From: WRDF01 sp031552235
Lineage (GTDB): Bacteria; Bacteroidota; Bacteroidia; Bacteroidales; Rikenellaceae
Length of the DNA: 23,792 bases
Reading direction: 5' to 3'
NCBI GenBank assembly: GCA_031552235.1
Contig: JAVBMR010000028.1
Location: 1-23,792 of the forward strand
Positions 1-6,933 of the stretch are shown here, one piece after another. Position numbers and translations under genes: made by a program. Below the pieces are notes generated by a model. It worked only from the letters and a program-made list of their open reading frames with translations, searched no databases and was not told where the DNA came from. Numbering within the stretch: the stretch's first letter is position 1; every line of letters begins with the position of its first letter.

Positions 1-78
1 CTTGATGTTATCCCGTTCGTAACTCAACTTAACCGCACGTTCCTTGAACGAACGATCATACTGCCTGTGTGTTCCCAT
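1..78 (-). CDS. IS3-family transposase OrfA, N-terminal fragment (cut by window edge)
   Basis: Reading leftwards from the ATG at 78, the 26 codons give MGTHRQYDRSFKERAVKLSY followed by ERDNIK, with no stop before the window edge. This is the typical opening of an IS3/IS911-type OrfA: a short basic start, then the first helix of a helix-turn-helix that binds the IS ends (the 'FK.rAVkL' pattern). In IS3 elements OrfA is fused to the DDE catalytic OrfB by programmed -1 frameshifting; OrfB would lie outside the window. A TAnnTTTG-like box (TAACTTTG on the minus strand, 83-90) sits only four bases before the ATG. The family call rests on 26 residues, so the subgroup cannot be named. Confidence 0.75.
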   Translation of the reverse strand, partial: MGTHRQYDRSFKERAVKLSYERDNIK

Positions 79-83
79 TTTTC

Positions 84-114
84 AAAGTTAAGATTATTAA
101 ACAACCTTAACTTT
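84..114. repeat. 9-bp inverted repeat in the IS leader
   Basis: AAAGTTAAG (84-92) is the exact reverse complement of CTTAACTTT (106-114), with a 13-nt loop. It overlaps the possible -10-like box of orfA. Hairpins in this position in other IS elements can hide the transposase start from read-through transcription; here that role is inference. Confidence 0.6.
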
Positions 115-140
115 TTGTGCGGACTAAGTTAGGAACTCCA

Positions 141-471
141 AGTGGTCAAAGCGAATAAAACACTTACCGAAAGTCTTGTCAATAATCTTATTGTCAACGC
201 CATACGGCACAACATCCCGGGTGGATCGATCCGTATGGAAATCGGCGATAACAGTTTCTCTGTTGCCAATACCGGCGGCGATTCCGAACTGGACACTACC
301 AAAATATTCCAGCGCTTCAGCCGCTCATCGGAAGAGAAAAAAGGGAACGGGCTTGGACTGTCGATAGTTGCGCAGATAGCAAAACTCCACGGGTGGACGG
401 TGGAATATAATTATATGGCCGCTCAAAAGCTGCACGAATTCGCCATAAAGTTCAGCGGCACATCAAAATAA
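141..471 (+). pseudogene. Sensor histidine kinase, C-terminal ATPase fragment truncated by the IS
   Basis: About 109 residues of a HATPase_c domain remain. The N box is visible as NNLIVNAIRHN (about residues 14-24), a G1-like stretch as VANTGG (about 41-46), the F box as FQRFSR and the G2 box as GNGLGLSIV. The spacing and the ending (H-W-x-V-x-Y, then a hydrophobic strand) match two-component kinases of Bacteroidota. The sensor, transmembrane, HisKA dimerisation and phospho-accepting histidine parts are missing: the frame hits TAG at 130-132 within the IS. A GTG at 142 keeps it open, but an isolated ATPase domain is not expected to signal. The partner response regulator would lie left of the IS, if it is still present. 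Confidence 0.8.
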
Positions 472-503
472 GCGGCCTCCCCGAGCGCCGCTATTGTTTG
501 CTG
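471..503 (+). terminator. Weak possible terminator after the kinase remnant
   Basis: AGCGGC (471-476) pairs with GCCGCT (487-492) around a 10-nt loop, followed by a T-rich but interrupted tract. The stem is short and the T run is poor. Confidence 0.3.
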
Positions 504-737
504 TTTTAGTTATGGAGGGCCTTTTTCTTAGGAATTATCCCTTTGGGGTTTATTGTGTCTTTTCCGGCATGCAGCCAGCGGAGGATGTATCAAGCCACAG
601 GCGAAATATCAGCCCTCCGCCCGGGGTGGCTGCGGGCTGACGGCTTGCGAAGCAAGCCGAAATCATAACAATAAGCACCAAAGGAGGAATAATACCGTTC
701 TTCTTTGCCGCGAGTACAGCCAGATATAACAGCAAAC
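472..737. other. Non-coding stretch between the kinase remnant and the lipid kinase gene
   Basis: No supported gene. A 61-codon minus-strand frame (550-735) is made largely of the palindromic repeat at 610-659 and looks spurious. Apart from that repeat and the weak hairpin after 471, I see no recognisable element and no clear terminator for the minus-strand operon ending at 738. Confidence 0.5.
610..659. repeat. Intergenic palindromic repeat, copy 1
   Basis: Two hairpins lie in tandem. CAGCCC (610-615) pairs with GGGCTG (634-639). Then CGGCTTGC (641-648) pairs perfectly with GCAAGCCG (652-659) around a 3-nt loop. The same arrangement recurs at 6706-6757 with the same 8-bp second stem but a different loop (GAA here, ATG there). 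Stem conservation with loop change suggests a REP-like intergenic family selected for structure. Confidence 0.65.
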
Positions 738-1730
738 TTACTGCTTTAGATGTACTGCAGGCCGGTTGACGTCCTGTTTGAGGAATTTTTCGGATACGAC
801 GACCCTTATCGCGCGGTCTATCATCTCGAACTCGAACGGGGAAAATCCCAAAGCCTCGCCGTCGACCTCCACGCGTATTTCCGGGGTGGATTCTATGCGT
901 ATCCGGCGGCCTCGCGCGAACGACACTTTCTTTATGTTGTATATCCGGCCGTTGTACAGCGAGCGGAACCTCCTGATAACCTCCAGCTTACACAGCCGGC
1001 GTATGATTGTAACATCGAAAAGTCCGTCGTCGGCAATGGCCTCCGGGACCTGTATCATACCCCCGCCGTTGTACTTCCCGATGCCGACGGTAGCGCTGTA
1101 AACCAGGTCGTTGACCACCTGCTCGCCGTCGATCCATATCTTTACGCCCGTCGAAGAATACCTGAATATGGCTTTCAGCGCACTCCACAGGTACAGCCAT
1201 TTGCTCGTCCTGCCTTCCTCCTTGAGTTTGTTGTATTTGCGGTTGACGAACGCGTCGAAGCCTATCCCGGCGACGTTGGCCATGTAGCGCGTCTGCCTGT
1301 AATGCGATTTATAGTACGATATGGCGCCCACGTCCTGGAGGAACGAGTGTCCCTGGGCGATGGCACGTATGGCCTCGGAGTATTTGCGCGGGATGCCGAA
1401 CATCCTGATCCAGTCGTTACCCGTACCAACGGCGATGACCGATATCAGTATTTCCTGCGTGGGGACGTCCTTCTGGATGAACAGCCCGTTCACGACCTCG
1501 TGTATCGTCCCGTCGCCGCCAACAACGATTATCTTGCGGTAGCCTTTTTTGACCGCTTCCACGGCGAGTTCTATCGCGTGGTATTTGCGCTCGGTAAAAA
1601 CGGCCACGGGCAGAATGTCGTGTTCATGCAGAAGCCGGCTGATTACCGGCCAGTCGGCCAACCCCTTTCCGCTGCCTGCCACGGGGTTGACTATCGCAAA
1701 CCATTGAGAACCCGCCTTATTCTCTGCCAT
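738..1730 (-). CDS. Diacylglycerol/lipid kinase family protein (DagK/YegS-like)
   Basis: 330 aa, the usual size. The catalytic domain shows NPVAGSGKG (residues 15-23), the nucleotide-binding GGDGTIHEVVNGL (71-83) and GTGND (102-106). The C-terminal beta-sandwich ends with a VDGE motif typical of the family. These enzymes phosphorylate diacylglycerol or related lipids with ATP at the cytoplasmic face of the membrane, recycling lipid released during envelope synthesis; the exact substrate cannot be read from sequence. It has no membrane segment, unlike the small integral DgkA. The start at 1728-1730 overlaps the end of pepD by 14 bp, so translation is probably coupled, and it is the last gene of the operon. 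Confidence 0.9.
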   Translation of the reverse strand: MAENKAGSQWFAIVNPVAGSGKGLADWPVISRLLHEHDILPVAVFTERKYHAIELAVEAVKKGYRKIIVVGGDGTIHEVVNGLFIQKDVPTQEILISVIAVGTGNDWIRMFGIPRKYSEAIRAIAQGHSFLQDVGAISYYKSHYRQTRYMANVAGIGFDAFVNRKYNKLKEEGRTSKWLYLWSALKAIFRYSSTGVKIWIDGEQVVNDLVYSATVGIGKYNGGGMIQVPEAIADDGLFDVTIIRRLCKLEVIRRFRSLYNGRIYNIKKVSFARGRRIRIESTPEIRVEVDGEALGFSPFEFEMIDRAIRVVVSEKFLKQDVNRPAVHLKQ

Positions 1731-3195
1731 TTTTCTTCGGAGGGATATTTTCGAGGGTGCGTTCCAGCAATCTCCAAAACCTGTCTACAGAATCTATATT
1801 CACTTTTTCATACGGTGAATGGGCGCCTTCTATAGTCGGGCCGCACGATATCATATCGATTTTCGGGTATATATCGTCTATCACGCCGCATTCCAGGCCG
1901 GCGTGTACGACTATAGCCTCCGGTTTTTTCCCGAACAGGTCTCCGTATGCGGCATCCATCACGCTGTAAATCTCGGAATCGGCGTTATGCATCCATCTGT
2001 CATACGCGTTACTGAGGCTGATCCTGGCATTGGCCAAACTGAATACGGCACTCATAACATTGACGAGCCCTTCCCTCTCCGAATCAACAGAACTCCGTAT
2101 CAGCGACCGTACGACAATCTGCCCGTTACCAGATACTATACACCCGAGGTTCGAGGATGTCTGCACGAGTCCCGGGATATACGGCGACATTTTCCTGACG
2201 CCGTCCGTAGACCCGCATATTGCATTTACGACACGTTCCATAGTTTTCCTATCCCACGTCACGTCGGGAACCGGGCATCTATATCCTTTGATCGATATAT
2301 TGTCCTCTACGGTTTCGTACTCGTCCCTGATGATCCTTTCGAACTGTTCGAGTCCGTACATAAAGTCATCCACCCCTTTCTTCGGGCCGCACACCACGAC
2401 CGTGGCCTCGCGCGGGATCGCGTTGAGTATCTCACCGCCGTCTATAGAGCTTATGTTTATGTCGAAATGTTTCATAGCCATATAAAGGAAGCGGAAAAGT
2501 ATCTTTATAGCGTTGCCCCTCTGCTCACCTATATGGTATCCCGAATGGCCGCCTTTGAGTCCGCGCACCTCTATCCTGACCGCCTCGCGCTCATGGTAGG
2601 GGTTGCGGTCTTCGAGGTATTTGAACGTCGCGGTCAATTCGACCCCGCCGGCGCATCCTATGCACAGCTGGCCTTCGTCTTCCAGATCGAGGTTTATCAG
2701 TATGTCGCCTTTCAGGAAGTCCTTTCTCAAGCCATACACTCCATTGTGGAAATTTTCCTCGTCCACGGTAAAGAGCACTTCGAGCGGGCCGTGCGCAATG
2801 TCGGTCGATTCGAGTACCGCCAGCGCGGCCGCCACGCCTATGCCATTATCGGCCCCGAGCGTCGTCCCGTCCGCCCTGACCCATCCGCCATCCACGACGG
2901 CGTCTATCGGGTCTTCCTCGAAATTGAACTCTTTGCCCGGTTCTTTCTGCCCCACCATATCGAGGTGGGCCTGCAGGATCACTCCCTTGAGGCCTTCCTT
3001 GCCCCTGGCGGCAGGCTTCATGATCAAAAGGTTCCCGTTCGTATCGATGCGGTAACTCAACTTGTTAGCCTTGGCAATACCGATCGCATACTCCCTGATC
3101 TGCTCTTCGTTGCAGGAAGTATGGGGGATTTTGCATATCTCGGCGAAATGTTTCCATACCGCCTGCGGGTTCAGACTCTTGATGTTGTTGTCCAT
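1717..3195 (-). CDS. pepD: Aminoacyl-histidine dipeptidase (Xaa-His dipeptidase, peptidase family M20C)
   Basis: 492 aa, normal for PepD. This cytosolic di-zinc enzyme cleaves Xaa-His and many other dipeptides. Metal and catalytic residues can be followed: QAHLDMV with H77 and D79, the bridging Asp in GADNGIG (D116), the catalytic pair in TVDEE (E146/E147), D170 in INLDLEDEG, and a late His in GPTIEGAHSPYE. A lid domain lies between about 205 and 380. One oddity: after the DEE the usual short Gly-rich turn reads NFHNGVYGL, so this loop differs from the PepD sequences I remember. It lies 44 bp downstream of purC and overlaps the lipid kinase gene. The fit is good along the whole length. Confidence 0.93.
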   Translation of the reverse strand: MDNNIKSLNPQAVWKHFAEICKIPHTSCNEEQIREYAIGIAKANKLSYRIDTNGNLLIMKPAARGKEGLKGVILQAHLDMVGQKEPGKEFNFEEDPIDAVVDGGWVRADGTTLGADNGIGVAAALAVLESTDIAHGPLEVLFTVDEENFHNGVYGLRKDFLKGDILINLDLEDEGQLCIGCAGGVELTATFKYLEDRNPYHEREAVRIEVRGLKGGHSGYHIGEQRGNAIKILFRFLYMAMKHFDINISSIDGGEILNAIPREATVVVCGPKKGVDDFMYGLEQFERIIRDEYETVEDNISIKGYRCPVPDVTWDRKTMERVVNAICGSTDGVRKMSPYIPGLVQTSSNLGCIVSGNGQIVVRSLIRSSVDSEREGLVNVMSAVFSLANARISLSNAYDRWMHNADSEIYSVMDAAYGDLFGKKPEAIVVHAGLECGVIDDIYPKIDMISCGPTIEGAHSPYEKVNIDSVDRFWRLLERTLENIPPKKNGRE

Positions 3196-3239
3196 GTTTC
3201 TGTTGCTTTATTTACCGGCCTTGCTCGCAGTGAGATGTA

Positions 3240-4193
3240 TTAGCGAAGTCTTGCGAGCATATTTTTTATATTTCCTTCCATTCGTTCGAGGATGTCGTCA
3301 GCCGGCGATTTTTCGAATTTCTCTCCGGTGATCTTCTCGTACAATTCTATGTAGCGGTCGCTGATGCTTTCCACAATTTCATCGGTCATTTCCGGCACCT
3401 GTTCTCCGGCGCGTCCCTGGAAACCGTTCTCCATCAGCCACTCGCGCACGAATTCTTTTGACAGCTGGCGTTGCTGCTCGCCTTTGTCAAAGCGCTCCTG
3501 ATAACCGTCGGCGTAGAAATAACGCGATGAGTCGGGTGTATGGATCTCGTCTATCAGCGTGATAACGCCGCCCTTCTTCCCGAACTCGTATTTCGTATCC
3601 ACGAGTATCAACCCCCGTTCCGCCGCCATTTTCGTGCCACGTTCGAATAATTCGAGGGAATATTTTTCCAAAAGTTCATAATCTTCCCTGGAAACCAATC
3701 CCTGGGCGATTATTTCCTGTTTCGAGATGTTCTGGTCGTGGTCGCCGAGTTCCGCCTTGGTGGTCGGGGTCACGATGGGTTTGTCGAACCTCTGGTGTTC
3801 CTTCATGCCGTCGGGGATTGGCACGCCGCATATTTCACGGGCACCGGCCTTATAATCGCGCCACGAACTACCTGTCAGATAAGCCCTTACGATCATTTCG
3901 ACCGGGAACGTTTCGCACCTGTGGCCCACCGTGACCATCGGGTCGGGCGAGGCGATCTTCCAGTTGGGGCATATATCCGAGGTCGCATCGAGGAATTTGG
4001 ACGCTATCTGGTTCAGCACCTGGCCTTTGTAAGGGATGCCTTTGGGCAGCACCACGTCGAACGCCGAAATGCGGTCGCTCACCACCATCACGAGATACTG
4101 GCCGTCGATATCGTACACGTCGCGCACCTTGCCCACATATTTGCTCTTCTGTCCTTCGAAATTGAAATCGGTCTTTGTAATTGCTTTTTCCAT
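3240..4193 (-). CDS. purC: Phosphoribosylaminoimidazole-succinocarboxamide synthase (SAICAR synthetase)
   Basis: 317 aa. It catalyses ATP-dependent joining of CAIR and aspartate in purine biosynthesis. Visible motifs are GKVRDVY (21-27, ATP binding), DRISAFD (40-46), TPTTKAELGDHD (142-153), LVDTKYEFG (197-205, the family signature) and IDEIHTPDSSR (214-224, substrate site). The length fits the longer form common in Bacteroidota, with a C-terminal extension beyond about residue 240 rich in charged residues. It starts 13 bp after phoH stops. Having phoH upstream and pepD downstream instead of other pur genes shows that purine genes are dispersed here. No purine riboswitch is visible. Confidence 0.95.
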   Translation of the reverse strand: MEKAITKTDFNFEGQKSKYVGKVRDVYDIDGQYLVMVVSDRISAFDVVLPKGIPYKGQVLNQIASKFLDATSDICPNWKIASPDPMVTVGHRCETFPVEMIVRAYLTGSSWRDYKAGAREICGVPIPDGMKEHQRFDKPIVTPTTKAELGDHDQNISKQEIIAQGLVSREDYELLEKYSLELFERGTKMAAERGLILVDTKYEFGKKGGVITLIDEIHTPDSSRYFYADGYQERFDKGEQQRQLSKEFVREWLMENGFQGRAGEQVPEMTDEIVESISDRYIELYEKITGEKFEKSPADDILERMEGNIKNMLARLR

Positions 4194-4206
4194 TGTTTTA
4201 TTTTTG

Positions 4207-5166
4207 TTATTCTTTTTCGTCCGTCTTATTGAAAGCGTCCACGATCTGCGTCACGAGCGGATGGCGCACTATGTCGCCCTTGTCGAAGTTCACGAATCCT
4301 ATCTCCTTGACTTTGTGAAGTATCTCCATGACTTTCGCAAGCCCGGAGTCGTTCCTGTGCGGGAGGTCTATCTGGGTCATGTCGCCGGTCACGATGAATT
4401 TTGCGTTGCGCCCCATACGCGTGAGGAACATTTTGATCTGCGGCAGCGTGGTGTTCTGCGCCTCGTCGAGGATTACGAAAGCGTTGTCGAGCGTCCGGCC
4501 GCGCATAAACGCCAGCGGGGCTATCTGCACGGCCCCCTCCTCGATATACTTGGCGAGCTTGGCCGCCGGGATCATGTCGTTCAGCGCGTCGTACAGTGGT
4601 TGCAGGTACGGGTCGAGTTTTTCCTTAACGTCGCCCGGCAGGAAGCCCAGTTTTTCGCCGGCTTCGACGGCCGGCCGCGTGAGTATTATTCGACGTACCT
4701 CTTTGTTTTTCAGCGCCCTGACCGCCAGCGCTATCGCCGTATATGTCTTGCCCGAACCGGCAGGCCCAACGGCGAACAGCAGGTCTTTGGTGTCGTACAG
4801 CGAAACCAGTTTTTGCTGGTTCTGCGTCCTGGCCTTTACAATGTTGCCGTTGTTGCCGTATACTATGACGTCCTTGTCGGCCCTCTCGTTCTCGGCCGCC
4901 ACCGCGTTCGAAACGACACCGGCCATCATCCGCTCGACTACCTCGCGCGAGATGTGGCCGTATTTGGTATAGTAGGCAACGAGTGCGACGAGCCTCTTTT
5001 CGAACGTTTCTATGTCCGATTTTTCGCCCAGCACTTTCAGCGCGGAACCCCGCGCCACCAGTTTGAGCTTCGGGAAAAGCGCGGCCATAGTTTCCACATT
5101 GACCCCTCCCGGCCCGTAGAGTTCCCTCGGGTCGATCGCGTCCAGATTGATCGTCTTCTCTGTCAT
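4207..5166 (-). CDS. phoH: PhoH family ATPase (PhoH-like protein)
   Basis: 319 aa. A small N-terminal KH-like region (about 20-95) precedes the P-loop ATPase core with Walker A GPAGSGKT (134-141) and Walker B VILDEAQ (231-237). The following TxMGRNAKFIVTGDMTQIDLP is the conserved helicase-like segment of PhoH. In E. coli the relative YbeZ works with the endoribonuclease YbeY in ribosome and RNA quality control. The role in this organism is inferred from that, and ybeY is not next to it here. The gene starts 6 bp after the beta-barrel gene ends and is followed by purC, so it is an internal operon member. No phosphate-starvation box is recognisable. Confidence 0.92.
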   Translation of the reverse strand: MTEKTINLDAIDPRELYGPGGVNVETMAALFPKLKLVARGSALKVLGEKSDIETFEKRLVALVAYYTKYGHISREVVERMMAGVVSNAVAAENERADKDVIVYGNNGNIVKARTQNQQKLVSLYDTKDLLFAVGPAGSGKTYTAIALAVRALKNKEVRRIILTRPAVEAGEKLGFLPGDVKEKLDPYLQPLYDALNDMIPAAKLAKYIEEGAVQIAPLAFMRGRTLDNAFVILDEAQNTTLPQIKMFLTRMGRNAKFIVTGDMTQIDLPHRNDSGLAKVMEILHKVKEIGFVNFDKGDIVRHPLVTQIVDAFNKTDEKE

Positions 5167-5172
5167 CCGCCG

Positions 5173-5790
5173 TTAGAACATGTAAGCGACGCTGAACGTC
5201 CAGTTGTTGAAGTTGCTGTCGTAGGTGTAGTTATCGCCGTTCGCAACCTGTATGTCCTGCTCCACTCTCGTGAAGTTGCCGTTGTAGCGCACGTCGAAGT
5301 TGAGCTTCCATATATCCGCGCCTATCCCGGCGGCGAAAGAAACGCTCGGGCGGACGATATCCACGAAAAGGCTCTCGCCGTTGTTGTCCTTGACTTTCGT
5401 ATCGGTCATGACGTTGAATACGGGACCTGCCTGGAAGCGAAGCATGAACAGCCTCAGTCCGGCCATTACCGGCACGTCTACGGTATTGACCTTTATATCA
5501 GCCGACGCTATATTTCCGCTGGCATATGCCTGGAGGTCATAGCGGTGCATATTGAAGAGAATCTCGGGTTGTATGTGGAACGTAGGCAGGTTTATGCGCG
5601 ACACGAAGCCGACCTGCCAGCCCGCGGTCGGGTCGGACGAGATTGTCGCCGTGCCGCTCTTGCTGCCTTTCAATATGTCTATATTATCCGTAATAAAGCC
5701 GCCTTTCACGCCGAAATCTATCGGCCCCATCTGAGCCGAAGCGCCGAAAGCCAACATCGCCGCAACGGCGGATAGAATCATTTTTTTCAT
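5173..5790 (-). CDS. Outer-membrane beta-barrel protein (PorT-like/OMP_b-brl family)
   Basis: 205 aa with a Sec signal peptide (basic MKKM, hydrophobic stretch, ASA before Q20). The mature part is built of alternating-residue amphipathic strands with short turns and Gly/aromatic spacing, for example FGVKGGF near the start. It ends in a strand finishing with phenylalanine (SVAYMF), the usual C-terminal signal for BAM-dependent insertion. This matches the small PorT-like eight-strand barrels common in Bacteroidota, whose functions are mostly unknown. It is the first gene after a clear promoter (5820-5850) and is only 6 bp from phoH. No ligand or partner can be deduced. Confidence 0.8.
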   Translation of the reverse strand: MKKMILSAVAAMLAFGASAQMGPIDFGVKGGFITDNIDILKGSKSGTATISSDPTAGWQVGFVSRINLPTFHIQPEILFNMHRYDLQAYASGNIASADIKVNTVDVPVMAGLRLFMLRFQAGPVFNVMTDTKVKDNNGESLFVDIVRPSVSFAAGIGADIWKLNFDVRYNGNFTRVEQDIQVANGDNYTYDSNFNNWTFSVAYMF

Positions 5791-5819
5791 CGAATCGGGT
5801 TCTTGGTTTTAGAGACTAA

Positions 5820-5850
5820 CAAAGATAGTTTTTTTATTTGAAAATCGAAA
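5820..5850 (-). promoter_or_regulatory. Promoter of the barrel-phoH-purC-pepD-lipid kinase operon
   Basis: On the minus strand, TATCTTTG at 5827-5820 is a perfect TAnnTTTG -7 box. TTTC at 5850-5847 (one mismatch from TTTG) lies 19 bp upstream as the -33 box. Transcription would begin near 5813, about 22 nt before the ATG at 5790. Confidence 0.75.
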
Positions 5851-5858
5851 CCGGTATA

Positions 5859-6428
5859 TCACAATCTGCTTCTGAGGTATGGTTCGACGCTTTTGCTTAT
5901 CATCCAGACGAGTTCCTTCATCGGTTTTTCGGCATACTTGTCAGCCTGTTCCGGGTTGGCTGGCGTACCGTCCTCGCCATATTCGGCAGGCACGTTTATG
6001 ACCGTATAGGGCGGCCCGGCTACCCTTGCCTCCATTTTCAGCAGGAGCGCCTGGAGCGCCTGCACAGTGGCGATCCCGGCCGTCTTGCCGTCCGATACAG
6101 ACACCACGAGGCACGGCTTATGCTTCCACTCGGGGAGAAACACGTCTATAACGTTTTTCAGCGCGGCGGGGAAACTGCCGTTGTAGACCGGTGTCACGAT
6201 AACGATCCCGTCGGCGGCGTTGAACCGCTCGGCGTAATCGAGCAATCCCTCCGATGGCTCCCGGAGGTTCCAGATGCGCTCGTGGAATATCGGGAACGCA
6301 TAGGCTTTCAGGTCGAGGATCTCCGCCTCGGCACTGAACATGCGCCCAATGTAATTCCGGAGGAACAGCGCTACCCGATGGCTTTTCCTGCCGTCGCGGA
6401 CGCTCGAAGAGATGATCGCTATTTTCAT
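5859..6428 (-). CDS. NADPH-dependent FMN reductase family flavoprotein
   Basis: 189 aa, a complete flavodoxin-like fold. The phosphate-binding loop follows the first strand as ISSSVRDGRKSHRVA (residues 6-20). The second flavin loop is TPVYNGSFPAALKNVID (about 79-95), the hallmark of the SsuE/ArsH/azoreductase-type NADPH-dependent FMN reductases. They reduce FMN or flavin-linked acceptors such as quinones with NADPH in the cytosol; the real substrate here is unknown. It is transcribed alone: its stop falls just beyond the promoter of the next operon, and 505 bp of repeat-bearing intergenic DNA lie upstream. I found no convincing promoter for it. Confidence 0.88.
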   Translation of the reverse strand: MKIAIISSSVRDGRKSHRVALFLRNYIGRMFSAEAEILDLKAYAFPIFHERIWNLREPSEGLLDYAERFNAADGIVIVTPVYNGSFPAALKNVIDVFLPEWKHKPCLVVSVSDGKTAGIATVQALQALLLKMEARVAGPPYTVINVPAEYGEDGTPANPEQADKYAEKPMKELVWMISKSVEPYLRSRL

Positions 6429-6598
6429 ATCGCTAATTTAACAATGCCGCACCGATCGCGCAACAACACCATCTATAAAAAGATGCAATAAACACGCCAA
6501 ACATGGTTGCGGCATGATTTTAGAACATGGCGAACCACACTGCCGGACGCCAACCTGTTAATCGCCAGGCCGAAGTTGGAATCGCGCCCGGTTTGCAT

Positions 6599-6885
6599 TA
6601 TCTTTATTTTCGCTTTGTTTGGTTTAGACAGGAGCGCCCCGGGCATTTTTGCAAATAAATTCTGAATTATCACCTTTAGTGTTGTGGCCTGCAGATAATA
6701 TTTTGCAGCCCGCCCTCCGCCCCTTCAGGGCGGGCTGCCGGCTTGCATGGCAAGCCGAAAAACATCACAACGTCAAACCGGATAATACCTAATAAATTTG
6801 CAATGACTCTCGGCTTTCACTATCTTTATTTTCGCTTCGTTCGATTTAGACAGGATGCGCCTCGGACATTTGCAAATAAATTTGC
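6599..6885. repeat. Two copies of a ~65-bp segment (6599-6664 and 6821-6885)
   Basis: Both copies begin TATCTTTATTTTCGCTT, contain GTTTAGACAGGA or ATTTAGACAGGA, and end with TTGCAAATAAATT or the like, with only scattered differences. The palindromic repeat at 6706-6757 lies between them. It looks like a segmental duplication of an intergenic sequence that carries promoter elements. Confidence 0.7.
6706..6757. repeat. Intergenic palindromic repeat, copy 2
   Basis: CAGCCCGCCCT (6706-6716) pairs perfectly with AGGGCGGGCTG (6727-6737), an 11-bp stem with a 10-nt loop. One base later, CGGCTTGC (6739-6746) pairs with GCAAGCCG (6750-6757) around ATG. This copy is better preserved than the one at 610-659, which shares the second stem exactly. 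Confidence 0.75.
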
Positions 6886-6911
6886 AATGCCTCTCGGCTT
6901 TCACTATCTTT
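6791..6911 (+). repeat. 37-bp direct repeat carrying promoter sequence (6791-6827 and 6875-6911)
   Basis: The two copies differ at a single base (A at 6806, C at 6890). Each contains TTTG, a 20-bp spacer and TATCTTT. In the right copy the next base is G, completing the -7 box; in the left copy it is A. The right copy is therefore the probable working promoter. Confidence 0.8.
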
Positions 6912-6912
6912 G
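6881..6912 (+). promoter_or_regulatory. Promoter of der
   Basis: TTTG (6881-6884), a 20-bp spacer and TATCTTTG (6905-6912) make a full match to the Bacteroidota housekeeping promoter. Transcription would start near 6919, about 15 nt before the ATG at 6934. This rules out the in-frame TTG at 6910 as a start, because it lies inside the -7 box. Confidence 0.85.
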
Positions 6913-6933
6913 CGGGCACAAGAACGAAAAATT

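Larger units (their letters stand above)
1..140 (-). mobile_element. End of an IS3-family insertion sequence
   Basis: The element is the OrfA start plus about 62 bp of leader. Read on the minus strand, the outer end would begin TGGAGTTCCTAACTTAGTCC (140 down to 121), consistent with the TG...CA ends of IS3-family elements. The boundary at 140 is inferred: the kinase homology starts right after it, and the kinase frame is closed by a TAG at 130-132 inside the IS. A 9-bp inverted repeat (84-92 with 106-114) lies between the end and orfA. The other inverted repeat and the target duplication are outside the window. Confidence 0.6.
6429..6933. other. 505-bp repeat-rich intergenic region between the flavoprotein gene and der
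   Basis: Divergent spacer. It holds a palindromic repeat (6706-6757), a segment present twice (6599-6664 and 6821-6885), a 37-bp direct repeat (6791-6827 and 6875-6911) and the der promoter. A 66-codon minus-strand frame (6473-6673) is built from these repeats and has no protein-like features, so I do not call a gene. Confidence 0.6.

Noticed and set aside
550..735. 61-codon minus-strand frame after the lipid kinase gene
   Set aside because: It is formed largely by the palindromic repeat, has no start context or conserved features, and resembles spurious frames over intergenic repeats.
750..1835. Long plus-strand open frame opposite the lipid kinase
   Set aside because: It is the complement of a GC-rich gene with strong motifs on the other strand. 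The same applies to the long frames at 1819-3243, 4036-5775, 6904-8268, 11020-12261 and 16375-17550.
6473..6673. 66-codon minus-strand frame upstream of the flavoprotein gene
   Set aside because: It lies within duplicated non-coding sequence, and the product shows no domain or signal.
6910..6912. TTG as start of der
   Set aside because: It lies inside the -7 box of the promoter; ATG 6934 gives the normal EngA start.
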